From: Desulfocapsa sp.
GTDB taxonomy: Bacteria; Desulfobacterota; Desulfobulbia; Desulfobulbales; Desulfocapsaceae
Assembly: GCA_029934815.1 (NCBI GenBank)
Contig: JAOZLM010000046.1
Coordinates: 1-11,172 of the forward strand
Length of the DNA stretch: 11,172 bases
Direction: 5' to 3'
Shown piece after piece: positions 1 to 6,596 of the stretch. The position numbers and the translations under genes were made by a program. Position 1 is the first letter of the stretch; each line of letters starts with the position of its first letter. The notes under the pieces were generated by a model that was given only the letters and a program-made list of their open reading frames with translations, did not search any database and was not told the DNA's origin.

Positions 1-18
1 AAAATGTAAAGAGGGCGA

Positions 19-615
19 CTAGAATTCTGACTGATCCAGTTGTTCGGGAGTATTGATATTTCGCCAGCTTTCGGCAAGGTGGTCTGGTACAACAGGGGTA
101 GTGATAGCAGAACGTTTTGCAACCCTTGAAATTCGGAATATCTTTGATTCGGCCAGATCTTCAAAATAGTTTCTCGCCAGCGGTTCATACAGGGCGAGCA
201 GTGGTTCGACAAAGCCATCTTCCGCCAGTCGCGGTACAGTCCCATAAGAATCAGGGCTTCTTGAAGCAAGCAGCCACTCTAAAGCTTCTTTTGTTATATT
301 TGGCATATCACAGGCAATAAGCAACCAGCAGCAGTTCGGTTGCCAACGCATGGCAGCCAGTATTCCGGTTAATGGCCCTGCCACTTCCGGAAGATCTGCG
401 ATACGTTTCAACTGAGACAGGCTTTCCGGAACATCACCCTTTCCAGACAGTACAACTTCTGCGACATAGGGGCCTAGCAGCTCCACCGTATGCTCCACCC
501 AGGTCTGACCCGTTACGCCCGTTATCAAGTGCTTTGGCTGTCCCATTCTGGAACTTTTGCCACCAATCAATAAACAGGCACGAATTTTCTGTGTATTTTG
601 TTGCATCGTATCCAT
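19..615 (-). CDS. mobA: Molybdenum cofactor guanylyltransferase (MobA-like)
   Basis: This is probably the cytoplasmic enzyme that transfers GMP from GTP to Mo-molybdopterin, giving the dinucleotide cofactor of DMSO-reductase-type enzymes. The 198-residue protein has the expected length and the nucleotidyltransferase layout. An N-terminal loop LIGGKSSRMGQPKHL (about 16-30) carries the GG, RMG and Lys nucleotide-binding residues. An IAD followed by GPLTGI (72-85) matches the mid-domain motif, and CDMP (102-105) holds the metal-binding Asp. The gene starts 3 bases after the mqnD stop, so it is very likely the last visible gene of the mqnB-mqnD-mobA operon. The ATG at 615 gives the full length. 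A second in-frame ATG at 606 is equally possible, because neither has a clear Shine-Dalgarno site and the residues between are not conserved. MobA-like relatives acting on other pyranopterin cofactors (MocA-type CMP transfer) cannot be excluded. Only 18 bases follow the gene, so further operon members are out of view. Confidence 0.85.
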   Translation of the reverse strand: MDTMQQNTQKIRACLLIGGKSSRMGQPKHLITGVTGQTWVEHTVELLGPYVAEVVLSGKGDVPESLSQLKRIADLPEVAGPLTGILAAMRWQPNCCWLLIACDMPNITKEALEWLLASRSPDSYGTVPRLAEDGFVEPLLALYEPLARNYFEDLAESKIFRISRVAKRSAITTPVVPDHLAESWRNINTPEQLDQSEF

Positions 616-618
616 AAT

Positions 619-1455
619 CTAAAACAAAACGGTCTGGGAGGAGGCTGGTAAAATACCTGCATCACGTCCACGTTCTAAAAATGCGTCGATGGCCTTCAGC
701 CCCTCATCCCCAAGACTTCTGGAATACTCATTTACATAAAGGCCAATATGACTCTGCATTACGTTTGTATCCATCTCCTGAGCATGTTCCTGCATATATG
801 GAACACAGCGCATTGGATCAGCATCAGCGTAGGCAATACTTTTGGCAATAGCTGTATCGATGGCCGAAATTGTCTCTTCACCAAGGGAGCGTCTGGCGGC
901 TATACACCCTAAAGGGATGGGGTGCCCTGAAGCCTCTTCCCACCATTGGCCAAGATCCTGTAAGCAAATTAATCCTTGTTCACCATAAGTAAAACGACTC
1001 TCATGGATTATTACTCCTGCGTCCACTTCTCCTGAAATAACCGCTTTCATAATGGTGTCAAAACGCATTTCCTGAAGATTGTCGGATACTGGAGAAAACA
1101 TACGAAACAGCATATTTGCAGTGGTATATTTACCCGGGATTGCAACCGTAGCAGTTGCAAGATCTTTCACATTAAAACCAGGACGAGCAACAAGAAGAGG
1201 GCCACATCCCCTGCCAAGTGCAGAGCCGGCAGAAAGCACACAATATTCATCCAGCACGTGCCCAAGAGCATGGAACGAGAGTTTAGTCACATCCAGTTTT
1301 GTTTCCATTGCCCAGCGATTAAGTGTCTCCACATCTTCAAGTAGCGGTGCTGCAAAAGCAAGTTCTGGAACAGCTATCTTCTCATGGGCTAAACCATAAA
1401 AAATATACGTATCATTTGGACAGGGTGAATACCCAATGCTCAACTTTTCAATCAT
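619..1455 (-). CDS. mqnD: 1,4-dihydroxy-6-naphthoate synthase MqnD
   Basis: MqnD acts in the futalosine pathway to menaquinone and converts cyclic dehypoxanthinyl futalosine to 1,4-dihydroxy-6-naphthoate. From the ATG at 1455 the protein has 278 residues, normal for the family, with a periplasmic-binding-protein-like fold. Visible signatures are SPCPNDTYIF (10-19), the glycine-rich GRGCGPLLVARPG segment (81-93), IPGKYTTAN (106-114) and GVIIHESRFTY (147-157). The His in the last motif (residue 151) corresponds to the proposed catalytic base. The reading frame is open 18 codons further upstream, but the family's conserved start MIEKLSIGYSPCPND supports the ATG at 1455. That start overlaps the mqnB stop as ATGA. 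A GGGAG at 1471-1467 lies 11 bases ahead of it, and coupling to mqnB translation is likely. The genes on both sides are on the same strand and nearly contiguous. Confidence 0.93.
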   Translation of the reverse strand: MIEKLSIGYSPCPNDTYIFYGLAHEKIAVPELAFAAPLLEDVETLNRWAMETKLDVTKLSFHALGHVLDEYCVLSAGSALGRGCGPLLVARPGFNVKDLATATVAIPGKYTTANMLFRMFSPVSDNLQEMRFDTIMKAVISGEVDAGVIIHESRFTYGEQGLICLQDLGQWWEEASGHPIPLGCIAARRSLGEETISAIDTAIAKSIAYADADPMRCVPYMQEHAQEMDTNVMQSHIGLYVNEYSRSLGDEGLKAIDAFLERGRDAGILPASSQTVLF

Positions 1456-2114
1456 TTTTGCAGCAACTCCCGTAAAACATAGGCGGTATATGTAGCAGCA
1501 CTCTGACACGCTTCCTGCAATTTCCAGCGACTGAGATCACGATTTTCCACATAGTTTGAGATACAACGCATTTCAAGCAGTGGCAGTGAAAACTCCTCAC
1601 AAACTCTGGCAACAGCTGCTCCCTCCATGTTTTCACATAAGGCATCATACTGATTTTTGAGCATATCTCCTCTTTTGGCTGTTGCACTCACTCCGGCAAC
1701 TGTCACAAAAGTACCCTGCAGAAATGCAATATTCTGTTTATCCAAAACCTCGATACACTGTTTGAGTAAATTCGTATCCAGGGGATATCGTGATTTGCGT
1801 ACAAGATGTTCAGGAAGTGATTCGATATGATCTTTATGACAAATACCAAAATCACCAAAAATTTCTTCCCTTGCCAGACAGAGTTCAAGGAGTTTTGCGC
1901 CTTTTCCTGAACTCTCAACATAAGCTCCTCCCACACCAAAATGAATCACAGCCTCAAACTCCCCTTTTCGACGCTCAAGCATTCGACTAAGGGAAAGTGT
2001 TGCTTCAACCACTCCCACGCCACACAGCAAAGAAGTCCATCGACTTTCATCGGCCGGGACAATCTCAAGCAGGGGCTGAAGCTCTAATTCAGTTGCGCAA
2101 ACGATAAGGATCAT
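1452..2114 (-). CDS. mqnB: Futalosine hydrolase MqnB
   Basis: MqnB cleaves hypoxanthine from futalosine (or adenine from aminodeoxyfutalosine in some lineages), the step that commits the intermediate toward MqnC and MqnD. The 220-residue protein has the nucleoside phosphorylase fold shared with MTA/SAH nucleosidases. It begins MILIVCATELEL, followed by CGVGVVEA (31-38), a FGVGGAY loop (59-65), and the ribose/purine-pocket segment ENMEGAA (161-167). A later RCISNYVENRD (183-193) has Asn-187 where MTA/SAH nucleosidases carry the purine-protonating Asp; as I recall the family, futalosine hydrolases have SN here. It is the first gene of a minus-strand operon and its stop overlaps the mqnD start. 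The upstream gap to the divergent queA is only 70 bases, and no convincing Shine-Dalgarno site precedes the ATG. The adjacent mqnD supports MqnB over a generic nucleosidase. Confidence 0.92.
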   Translation of the reverse strand: MILIVCATELELQPLLEIVPADESRWTSLLCGVGVVEATLSLSRMLERRKGEFEAVIHFGVGGAYVESSGKGAKLLELCLAREEIFGDFGICHKDHIESLPEHLVRKSRYPLDTNLLKQCIEVLDKQNIAFLQGTFVTVAGVSATAKRGDMLKNQYDALCENMEGAAVARVCEEFSLPLLEMRCISNYVENRDLSRWKLQEACQSAATYTAYVLRELLQK

Positions 2115-2139
2115 GGTAGGAAAGCAAATTCAAAGATTA

Positions 2140-2168
2140 TTGTAAACAGATTAAGCACTTTTTATACA
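2140..2168 (+). promoter_or_regulatory. Candidate sigma70-type promoter for queA
   Basis: TTGTAA (2140-2145, 4 of 6 matches to TTGACA) and TATACA (2163-2168, 4 of 6 to TATAAT) are 17 bases apart in the 70-base gap between the divergent mqnB and queA. Transcription would start around 2175 and leave only about 10 bases before the queA ATG, so the message would be nearly leaderless. This fits the lack of a Shine-Dalgarno site. Match quality is modest, and no equally good element is visible for mqnB on the other strand. Confidence 0.35.
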
Positions 2169-2184
2169 GCACAAAGCCGCCATC

Positions 2185-3267
2185 ATGCAACAGGATTTCG
2201 CCCTTCAATCATATAACTATACTCTCCCTGCTGAAAACATTGCCCAACATCCGGCTGATGCCAGGGAAAACTCCCGTCTGCTCATTTTAAACCGGCACAG
2301 TAAACAGCAAAAACACGGGAATTTTCGAGATATCATTGAATTGTTTCAAGCCGGTGATTTGCTGGTGGTGAACAATACAAAGGTTTTTCCGGCAAGACTC
2401 CATGGCAAGAAAGAAAGTGGCGGGAAAGTTGAAGTATTTCTCCTTGCCTATCCCGTTGAAAACACAAGTCAGGATGGCACTGCGAAAACAGCGAAAGTTA
2501 CCTGCCTGATAAAAAGTTCAAAACGCCCTAAACCCGGGTCAACACTTCAACTCGGACCTGATCTGCAAGCGCGTATTCTGGAACTTTTACCAGACGGAAA
2601 AGTGCAGATTGAACTGCATTACAAAGCCTCGCAAGATCTCGCAACAATTCTTGCAGCACATGGCCAGGTACCACTCCCTCCATATATCAGCCGTAAAGAA
2701 GGTACCACAGAAGAAGATCGAAAACGCTACCAGACAGTGTACGCAAAAGAGCCCGGCGCTGTTGCGGCGCCTACCGCAGGACTCCACTTCTCTAAAGAAC
2801 TGCTGGCTGCAATCCACAAAAAAGGAGTTGAAAGCACTCAGATAACACTCCATGTGGGGCATGGCACCTTTGCCCCCGTTCGTTGTGAAGATATTCGTGA
2901 GCACCAGATTCACGAAGAATACATTTCTGTTTCACAGGAAAGTGCAGACAAAATCAACGCAGTACGAAAAAGTGGCGGAAAAATATGGGCAGTCGGCACC
3001 ACAACTGTTCGTACCATTGAATTTATGGCCGATGCAAATGGCGAAGTGCAGGCCGGCAACGGCTGGTGTAATCTCTATATTCTGCCAGGTTACACATTTA
3101 AAACCGTAGATAACCTTATCACCAACTTTCACCTTCCGGAATCCTCCCTTCTCTTCCTTGTTTCTGCCCTTTATGGAAGGGAAGCATTAATGAACACATA
3201 CCAGCAGGCAATAACAGAAGGATATCGTTTCTACTCCTACGGTGATGCCATGGTTATTACCACCTGA
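2185..3267 (+). CDS. queA: tRNA preQ1(34) S-adenosylmethionine ribosyltransferase-isomerase QueA
   Basis: QueA transfers and isomerises the ribosyl part of S-adenosylmethionine onto preQ1 at the wobble position of GUN-anticodon tRNAs, forming epoxyqueuosine. At 360 residues it has the usual length and is complete. Family landmarks occur in order: YTLPAENIAQHPADAREN near the N-terminus, LLVVNNTKVFPARLHGKK, PLPPYISRKEG, RYQTVYAKEPGAVAAPTAGLHF, TLHVGHGTFAPVR, AVGTTTVRTIE, and a C-terminal TNFHLPESSLLFLVSALYG followed by YRFYSYGDAMVI. The ATG at 2185 suits the family N-terminus and no other in-frame start lies nearby, although there is no recognisable Shine-Dalgarno site. The gene appears monocistronic: the flanking genes are divergent mqnB and, 129 bases downstream, an unrelated ion-channel operon. 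No preQ1 riboswitch fits in the short upstream gap. Confidence 0.96.
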   Translation: MQQDFALQSYNYTLPAENIAQHPADARENSRLLILNRHSKQQKHGNFRDIIELFQAGDLLVVNNTKVFPARLHGKKESGGKVEVFLLAYPVENTSQDGTAKTAKVTCLIKSSKRPKPGSTLQLGPDLQARILELLPDGKVQIELHYKASQDLATILAAHGQVPLPPYISRKEGTTEEDRKRYQTVYAKEPGAVAAPTAGLHFSKELLAAIHKKGVESTQITLHVGHGTFAPVRCEDIREHQIHEEYISVSQESADKINAVRKSGGKIWAVGTTTVRTIEFMADANGEVQAGNGWCNLYILPGYTFKTVDNLITNFHLPESSLLFLVSALYGREALMNTYQQAITEGYRFYSYGDAMVITT

Positions 3268-3321
3268 GTTTCAAGCATCAGCAAAAAGCCAGTAATTCCC
3301 AGCCATCTCCTTAAAAAGGTT

Positions 3322-3349
3322 TTCACGTGTCTTTCAAGTATGATATAGT
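3322..3349 (+). promoter_or_regulatory. Candidate promoter for the K+ channel operon
   Basis: TTCACG (3322-3327, 4 of 6 to TTGACA), a 16-base spacer and TATAGT (3344-3349, 5 of 6 to TATAAT) lie in the 129-base gap after queA. A start near 3356 would give a leader of about 40 bases that is rich in C and A. The -10 element lies within an inverted repeat (3338-3358). This is inferred from base matches only. Confidence 0.35.
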
Positions 3350-3358
3350 GCGTCATAC
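3338..3358. repeat. Inverted repeat overlapping the -10 region (possible operator)
   Basis: GTATGA (3338-3343) and TCATAC (3353-3358) are perfect 6-base inverted arms around a 9-base centre. The repeat covers the candidate -10 element of the channel-antiporter-CBS operon, where a repressor dimer could act. A 6-base palindrome CACGTG (3324-3329) lies just upstream. Repeats this short can arise by chance. Confidence 0.25.
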
Positions 3359-3396
3359 ATCAACAATTACACACACCACAACGCAACCCCGAAGAA

Positions 3397-4401
3397 ATGA
3401 GTGAAGTAACAAAAAAAGTTCTCTTTTTATTCTCAGGTTTCTGCCTGATACTTTTTAGCGGGACTTTTGGATACATCTATCTGGAACAGTACAATTTTAC
3501 AGATGCGTTGTATCTAACCATCATCACTGTAGCCACCGTTGGATACGGAGACATGGTGCCGGTAACATCAGGCGGAAAATTGCTGACGGTGGTCCTGGTT
3601 CTGGTGGGTGTCAGTTTTGTTATGTATATGTTTGGTAAGATAATTGAAAATATGGTTGAAGGGGGCCTGCGTCAAATTCTGGGAAAACATCACATGAAAA
3701 AACAACTTCAACATCTGTCAGATCACTATATCGTCTGCGGACATGGCCGTATTGGATCCATAATCTGTGAAACACTCCATGACAACAATCAGCCTTTTGT
3801 TGTTATTGAAAAAGATACCGATGAACTGCAGGCAATCCAGGAAAAAGAATATGTCAATATCAGCGGTGAAGCGTCCAATGACGATATCCTTTTAGAAGCT
3901 GGTATAGAACGGGCAGCAGGCTTAATTGCTGTGGTTTCAACGGATGCTGACAATGTATTTATTACCCTTACGGCCAAAGGTTTAAATCAGGACATCAAGG
4001 TTCTCGCGCGTTGCAGTGGAGCAAACGGAGCTGAAATCAAACTCAAACGGGCTGGTGCTGACAAAGTTATTTCTCCATATTACATAGGAGGGAGACGGAT
4101 GGCCCATAGTATGCTCCGTCCCAATGTCACAGACTTTATTGATCTTGCCATGTACACTTCAGATCTGTCACTGCGGCTTGAAGAAATACTGGTTACTGAG
4201 AATGCAAAAATTAATGGCTTATCATTGCTCCAATCCAATCTTCGAAAAAAATATAATATTATTGTTATTGGCATCAAGCGGAAGGGAGGTAAAATGCAGT
4301 TTAATCCCAAACCTGATACCGTAATACTAGCCGAAGATATACTCATTCTATTGGGTCAGAATCAACAAATCTCAGATTTGGAAAAAGAAATGCGGGGATA
4401 G
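3397..4401 (+). CDS. Two-TM potassium channel with RCK (TrkA_N/TrkA_C) domain, MthK-like
   Basis: This is a predicted inner-membrane K+ channel subunit gated by a cytoplasmic ligand-binding ring. Order of parts over 334 residues: TM1 about 7-27, pore helix about 36-46, selectivity filter TVGYGD (47-52), TM2 about 61-80, a linker, then an RCK domain with the Rossmann motif GHGRIG (115-120) and VVIEKD ending the second strand, and a TrkA_C-type regulatory lobe from about 250 to the end (EDILILLG). The layout and length match the archaeal channel MthK, also a two-TM plus RCK protein. The gating ligand (Ca2+, NAD(H), nucleotide or other) cannot be read from the sequence. The gene leads a three-gene operon with a cation antiporter 13 bases downstream. 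Its CA-rich leader has only a poor GAAGAA directly before the ATG. A Met codon at 3694 (residue 100), just before the RCK domain, could act as an internal start. Confidence 0.9.
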   Translation: MSEVTKKVLFLFSGFCLILFSGTFGYIYLEQYNFTDALYLTIITVATVGYGDMVPVTSGGKLLTVVLVLVGVSFVMYMFGKIIENMVEGGLRQILGKHHMKKQLQHLSDHYIVCGHGRIGSIICETLHDNNQPFVVIEKDTDELQAIQEKEYVNISGEASNDDILLEAGIERAAGLIAVVSTDADNVFITLTAKGLNQDIKVLARCSGANGAEIKLKRAGADKVISPYYIGGRRMAHSMLRPNVTDFIDLAMYTSDLSLRLEEILVTENAKINGLSLLQSNLRKKYNIIVIGIKRKGGKMQFNPKPDTVILAEDILILLGQNQQISDLEKEMRG

Positions 4402-4414
4402 GTGATCACACTCC

Positions 4415-5632
4415 ATGAATTTGCAGCTTTCATCCATAAGCGGGCTGGGTCTGCTTCTTCTTTGCGGATATCTCTTTGGCCAGCTGGCAAGGATTTTGAA
4501 ACTCCCTGCTCTTATCGGGTATCTTTTTGCAGGCGTGCTGCTTGGAAAATCAGGCCTGCATATCTTTAATACACATCAACTGGAACAGTTGAGTTTTATC
4601 CCCTCTCTCTCCCTTGGCTGTATTGCCTTTCTTATCGGTTCAGAATTACAACTCAAATCCCTTAGAAAACTGGGTAACGGAATCTTTGTGGTTCTTCTGG
4701 CAGAATCATTTATGGCCTTTATTCTGGTTAGCGCAGCCATCTTTCTTTTTACCCAAAACCTTCCACTTTCACTTCTTTTGGGGTCTCTTGCTCCTGCCAC
4801 AGCTCCAGCCGGTACAGTGGCTGTAATTCAGGAATACAGAGCAAAAGGAACGCTTACTAAAGCACTGTATATCATAGTTGCCTTTGACGACGCACTTGCT
4901 GTAATTATTTTCGGTTTTGCACTGGCTGTTGCCAAATTCATGCTGAGTACAAGTACGGATATGGCGACAGTATCCATCCTTACCGAGCTTTGGAAGCCGT
5001 TACAGGAAATAGCTTTAAGTCTTCTGCTGGGGGCTGCAATCGGAGGCTTTTTTTCCTGGATAATTCGTAAAACAAATGATGGAAAAGACAAACTAATCAT
5101 TCTCTTCTGTGCAGTTTTTTCTGGTGTAGGAATTGCTGAACGGTATCACCTCTCCCCCATTATTGTCTGCATGACGGTTGGTTTTCTGTTTACCAATATC
5201 TGTGAAAAATCAATCATCATTCAAACAAGAGCGGTAACAAAACAGGTGATGGGATTTCTTTTTGTGCTCTTTTTCGGAATGGCAGGTCTGCATCTTGATC
5301 CGACATTACTCCCGGATCTGGGACTAATTGGCCTCATATACATCGTTGCCAGAAGTGCCGGAAAACTAATCGGGGCATGGTCAGGTGCATTTACCATGAA
5401 GATGTCCGTTACCGAACGCCGTTATCTGGGTATGGGGCTTCTCTCTCAGGCCGGAGTAGCCATAGGCCTTGCCCTGCTTGTCACACAGGAGCTCTCCCAT
5501 ATTCCAGGTGCTGAAATAGTTGGTTTGCAAATACTGTCCGTTATTACTGCCACGTCCATCGTCTTTGAGATAATCGGCCCCATTGCGGCAAAATATGCCC
5601 TGATAAAAACCGGAGACATAGAACAGGATTAG
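4415..5632 (+). CDS. CPA2-family cation:proton antiporter (KefB/NapA-like membrane domain only)
   Basis: This is a predicted inner-membrane exchanger of K+ or Na+ for H+. The 405-residue protein is almost entirely hydrophobic with roughly 12-13 membrane segments. It starts with the family's amphipathic GYLFGQLARILKLPALIGYL (18-37), followed by FAGVLLGKSGL. It carries PATAPAGTVAVIQEYRAKG (127-145) and VAFDDALAVI (155-164), whose paired Asp residues (158-159) correspond to the ion-binding Asp pair of electrogenic CPA2 exchangers. The last membrane segment is followed by a tail of about ten residues and no RCK/KTN domain, unlike KefB and KefC. AGGTGA (4400-4405) ahead of the ATG at 4415 is a suitable ribosome site. 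The gene follows the RCK channel by 13 bases and precedes the CBS protein by 3, so regulation by a separate polypeptide is plausible. The transported ion cannot be settled from sequence. Confidence 0.88.
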   Translation: MNLQLSSISGLGLLLLCGYLFGQLARILKLPALIGYLFAGVLLGKSGLHIFNTHQLEQLSFIPSLSLGCIAFLIGSELQLKSLRKLGNGIFVVLLAESFMAFILVSAAIFLFTQNLPLSLLLGSLAPATAPAGTVAVIQEYRAKGTLTKALYIIVAFDDALAVIIFGFALAVAKFMLSTSTDMATVSILTELWKPLQEIALSLLLGAAIGGFFSWIIRKTNDGKDKLIILFCAVFSGVGIAERYHLSPIIVCMTVGFLFTNICEKSIIIQTRAVTKQVMGFLFVLFFGMAGLHLDPTLLPDLGLIGLIYIVARSAGKLIGAWSGAFTMKMSVTERRYLGMGLLSQAGVAIGLALLVTQELSHIPGAEIVGLQILSVITATSIVFEIIGPIAAKYALIKTGDIEQD

Positions 5633-5635
5633 AAT
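5625..5635 (+). promoter_or_regulatory. Ribosome binding site fixing the GTG start of the CBS gene
   Basis: AGGA (5625-5628), inside the end of the antiporter gene, lies 7 bases before GTG at 5636. The ATG at 5634 that overlaps this GTG is followed at once by TGA (5637-5639) and cannot encode the protein, so GTG is the real start. Confidence 0.6.
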
Positions 5636-6097
5636 GTGAAACAGAAAAAACTCTCCGCCACTGTTGCGGAATTTATAGAGATTTCACACGAAAGAAAACT
5701 TGACCGGGTTTCTGCGGATGCTGATATAAGAGAAATCATCAGCACTATGGCAGACACCGAGCATGCTCGTCTTCTATACGTGGTGAATAAAGAACAGAAA
5801 TTATTAGGTGTTATTTCAACAGGACATCTTGCCAGAAACCTGCTTATGCACATGCAGGGGCCAGAACTTGATAATCTGTGCCTGATTAATTCAATCACTT
5901 CGGAGACTGCTGTTGATTTTATAGACAGGCCGCTTATGACAACATATCTTTCAGAAACAATGGAATCGATCTTAAAACGGATGATTGCAGCAAATATTAA
6001 GGAGATTCCAATACTGGATAATCAGGGACATCTGGTGGGGAACATAACACTGATGGATATACTACATATTTGCGCGGACGATATCCTTTCTTCCTGA
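5636..6097 (+). CDS. Two-CBS-domain protein, likely regulator of the adjacent antiporter/channel
   Basis: This is a small soluble 153-residue protein made almost only of a CBS pair (Bateman module). Repeat 1 covers about residues 19-72 (ARLLYVVNKEQKLLGVIST in its core) and repeat 2 about 95-150 (KEIPILDNQGHLVGNITLMD). Such modules usually bind adenine nucleotides or S-adenosylmethionine, and in some osmolyte transporters c-di-AMP. No catalytic domain is present, so a sensory role is the natural reading. The gene begins with GTG 3 bases after the antiporter stop and has a good AGGA site, so it is almost certainly co-translated with the channel and antiporter. Neither of those carries a CBS domain, and I infer that this protein acts on one or both. 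It is the last gene of the operon and faces the convergent fmdB, 39 bases away. Confidence 0.85.
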   Translation: MKQKKLSATVAEFIEISHERKLDRVSADADIREIISTMADTEHARLLYVVNKEQKLLGVISTGHLARNLLMHMQGPELDNLCLINSITSETAVDFIDRPLMTTYLSETMESILKRMIAANIKEIPILDNQGHLVGNITLMDILHICADDILSS

Positions 6098-6136
6098 AGG
6101 ACTTCTAAGCAGCCATCCGGGAAGAAAACAAATCGA

Positions 6137-6424
6137 TCAGCCAGTGGCACAAGGGCAACTGCCACTGCTTTTACAGGGAGGTGCTGCAGGGGTAGTACTT
6201 TTCTCAGAACTTGTTTTACTTTTCTTCTCTGCTTTTTCAGGTTTGGCAGACGAATAGCCATCTGCGTACCAGCCCCCACCTTTTAACTGAAAAGAACTTC
6301 TGGACATAATTTTTTTCACAGGCCCGCCACAATCAGGACATTCCTGTAAAGGATCATCAGCCATACGCTGCTGCACTTCATGCACAACTTCACAGGCTGG
6401 ACATTCATATTCGTAAACTGGCAT
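6137..6424 (-). CDS. FmdB-family zinc ribbon protein
   Basis: This is a small 95-residue protein of the FmdB/CxxC_CXXC_SSSS regulatory-protein family. It starts with the diagnostic MPVYEYECPAC, and a zinc ribbon is formed by C8-x2-C11 and C29-x2-C32 (QECPDCGGPVKKIMS). After residue 45 come a Gly-rich GGGWYADGY stretch, a Lys/Ser/Glu-rich disordered linker, and a tail with three more Cys (84, 90, 92). Family members are widespread and were first tied to formamidase/amidase regulation, but their function is mostly undefined. A strong GGAG (6434-6431), 6 bases ahead of the ATG at 6424, fixes the start. The gene is monocistronic, divergent from murI and convergent with the CBS operon, whose likely terminator overlaps its last codons. 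Confidence 0.9.
   Translation of the reverse strand: MPVYEYECPACEVVHEVQQRMADDPLQECPDCGGPVKKIMSRSSFQLKGGGWYADGYSSAKPEKAEKKSKTSSEKSTTPAAPPCKSSGSCPCATG
6142..6172 (+). terminator. Candidate rho-independent terminator of the channel-antiporter-CBS operon
   Basis: CAGTGGCA (6142-6149) and TGCCACTG (6160-6167) form a perfect 8-bp stem around a 10-base loop, followed on the plus strand by CTTTTA (6168-6173). It lies 45 bases after the CBS stop and inside the last ten codons of the convergent fmdB. On the minus strand the same hairpin is followed, after a gap of about ten bases, by a looser T-rich run, so it could also act for fmdB. The T tract is short, hence moderate confidence. Confidence 0.45.
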
Positions 6425-6503
6425 TTTAAACTCCGTTTATGGACTTCTTTTTATACTCTGGGAAGGAATCAATCTGCTGTTATTTAGACTCGACACTGAT
6501 GTT

Positions 6504-6531
6504 ATTGTAATGCGTGTTTTCAGCATGTCAA
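6504..6531 (-). promoter_or_regulatory. Promoter for fmdB
   Basis: On the minus strand, TTGACA (6531-6526, perfect -35) is followed by a 16-base spacer and TACAAT (6509-6504, 5 of 6 for -10). Transcription would start near 6497, giving a leader of about 73 bases that ends in the strong GGAG site of fmdB. This is the best consensus promoter in the window. Confidence 0.6.
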
Positions 6532-6568
6532 CACCTCACACAAAAAGTGTTTCGCCAACCGAGTCTCC

Positions 6569-6596
6569 TTGACTTTTATAGCTGTCGATATACTAT
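6569..6596 (+). promoter_or_regulatory. Promoter for murI-lolA-radical SAM operon
   Basis: TTGACT (6569-6574, 5 of 6) with a 16-base spacer and TACTAT (6591-6596, 4 of 6) is a plausible sigma70-type promoter. An overlapping TATACT (6589-6594, 5 of 6) is an alternative -10 but leaves only a 14-base spacer. A start near 6603 gives a leader of about 48 bases, very rich in A and C, with no Shine-Dalgarno site before the murI ATG. Confidence 0.5.

Noticed and set aside
1456..1509. An 18-codon upstream extension of mqnD to an ATG at 1509
   Set aside because: The extension lies fully inside mqnB, does not resemble the family, and the conserved N-terminus starts at 1455 with an ATGA overlap.
3309..3324. 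CCTT-AAA-AAGG followed by TTTTC after queA as a terminator
   Set aside because: The stem is only four base pairs with a three-base loop, too weak to support termination.
5634..5639. ATG at 5634 as the CBS protein start
   Set aside because: It is followed directly by TGA, and the protein frame begins with the overlapping GTG at 5636.
6084..6101. TCCTT/AAGGA hairpin at the CBS stop codon as a terminator
   Set aside because: Five-base arms and no following T run; the 6142-6167 stem is much better.
6439..6510. A 23-codon plus-strand ORF in the fmdB-murI gap
   Set aside because: It has no ribosome site, lies antisense to the fmdB leader and promoter, and has no recognisable sequence. Not a convincing RiPP precursor.
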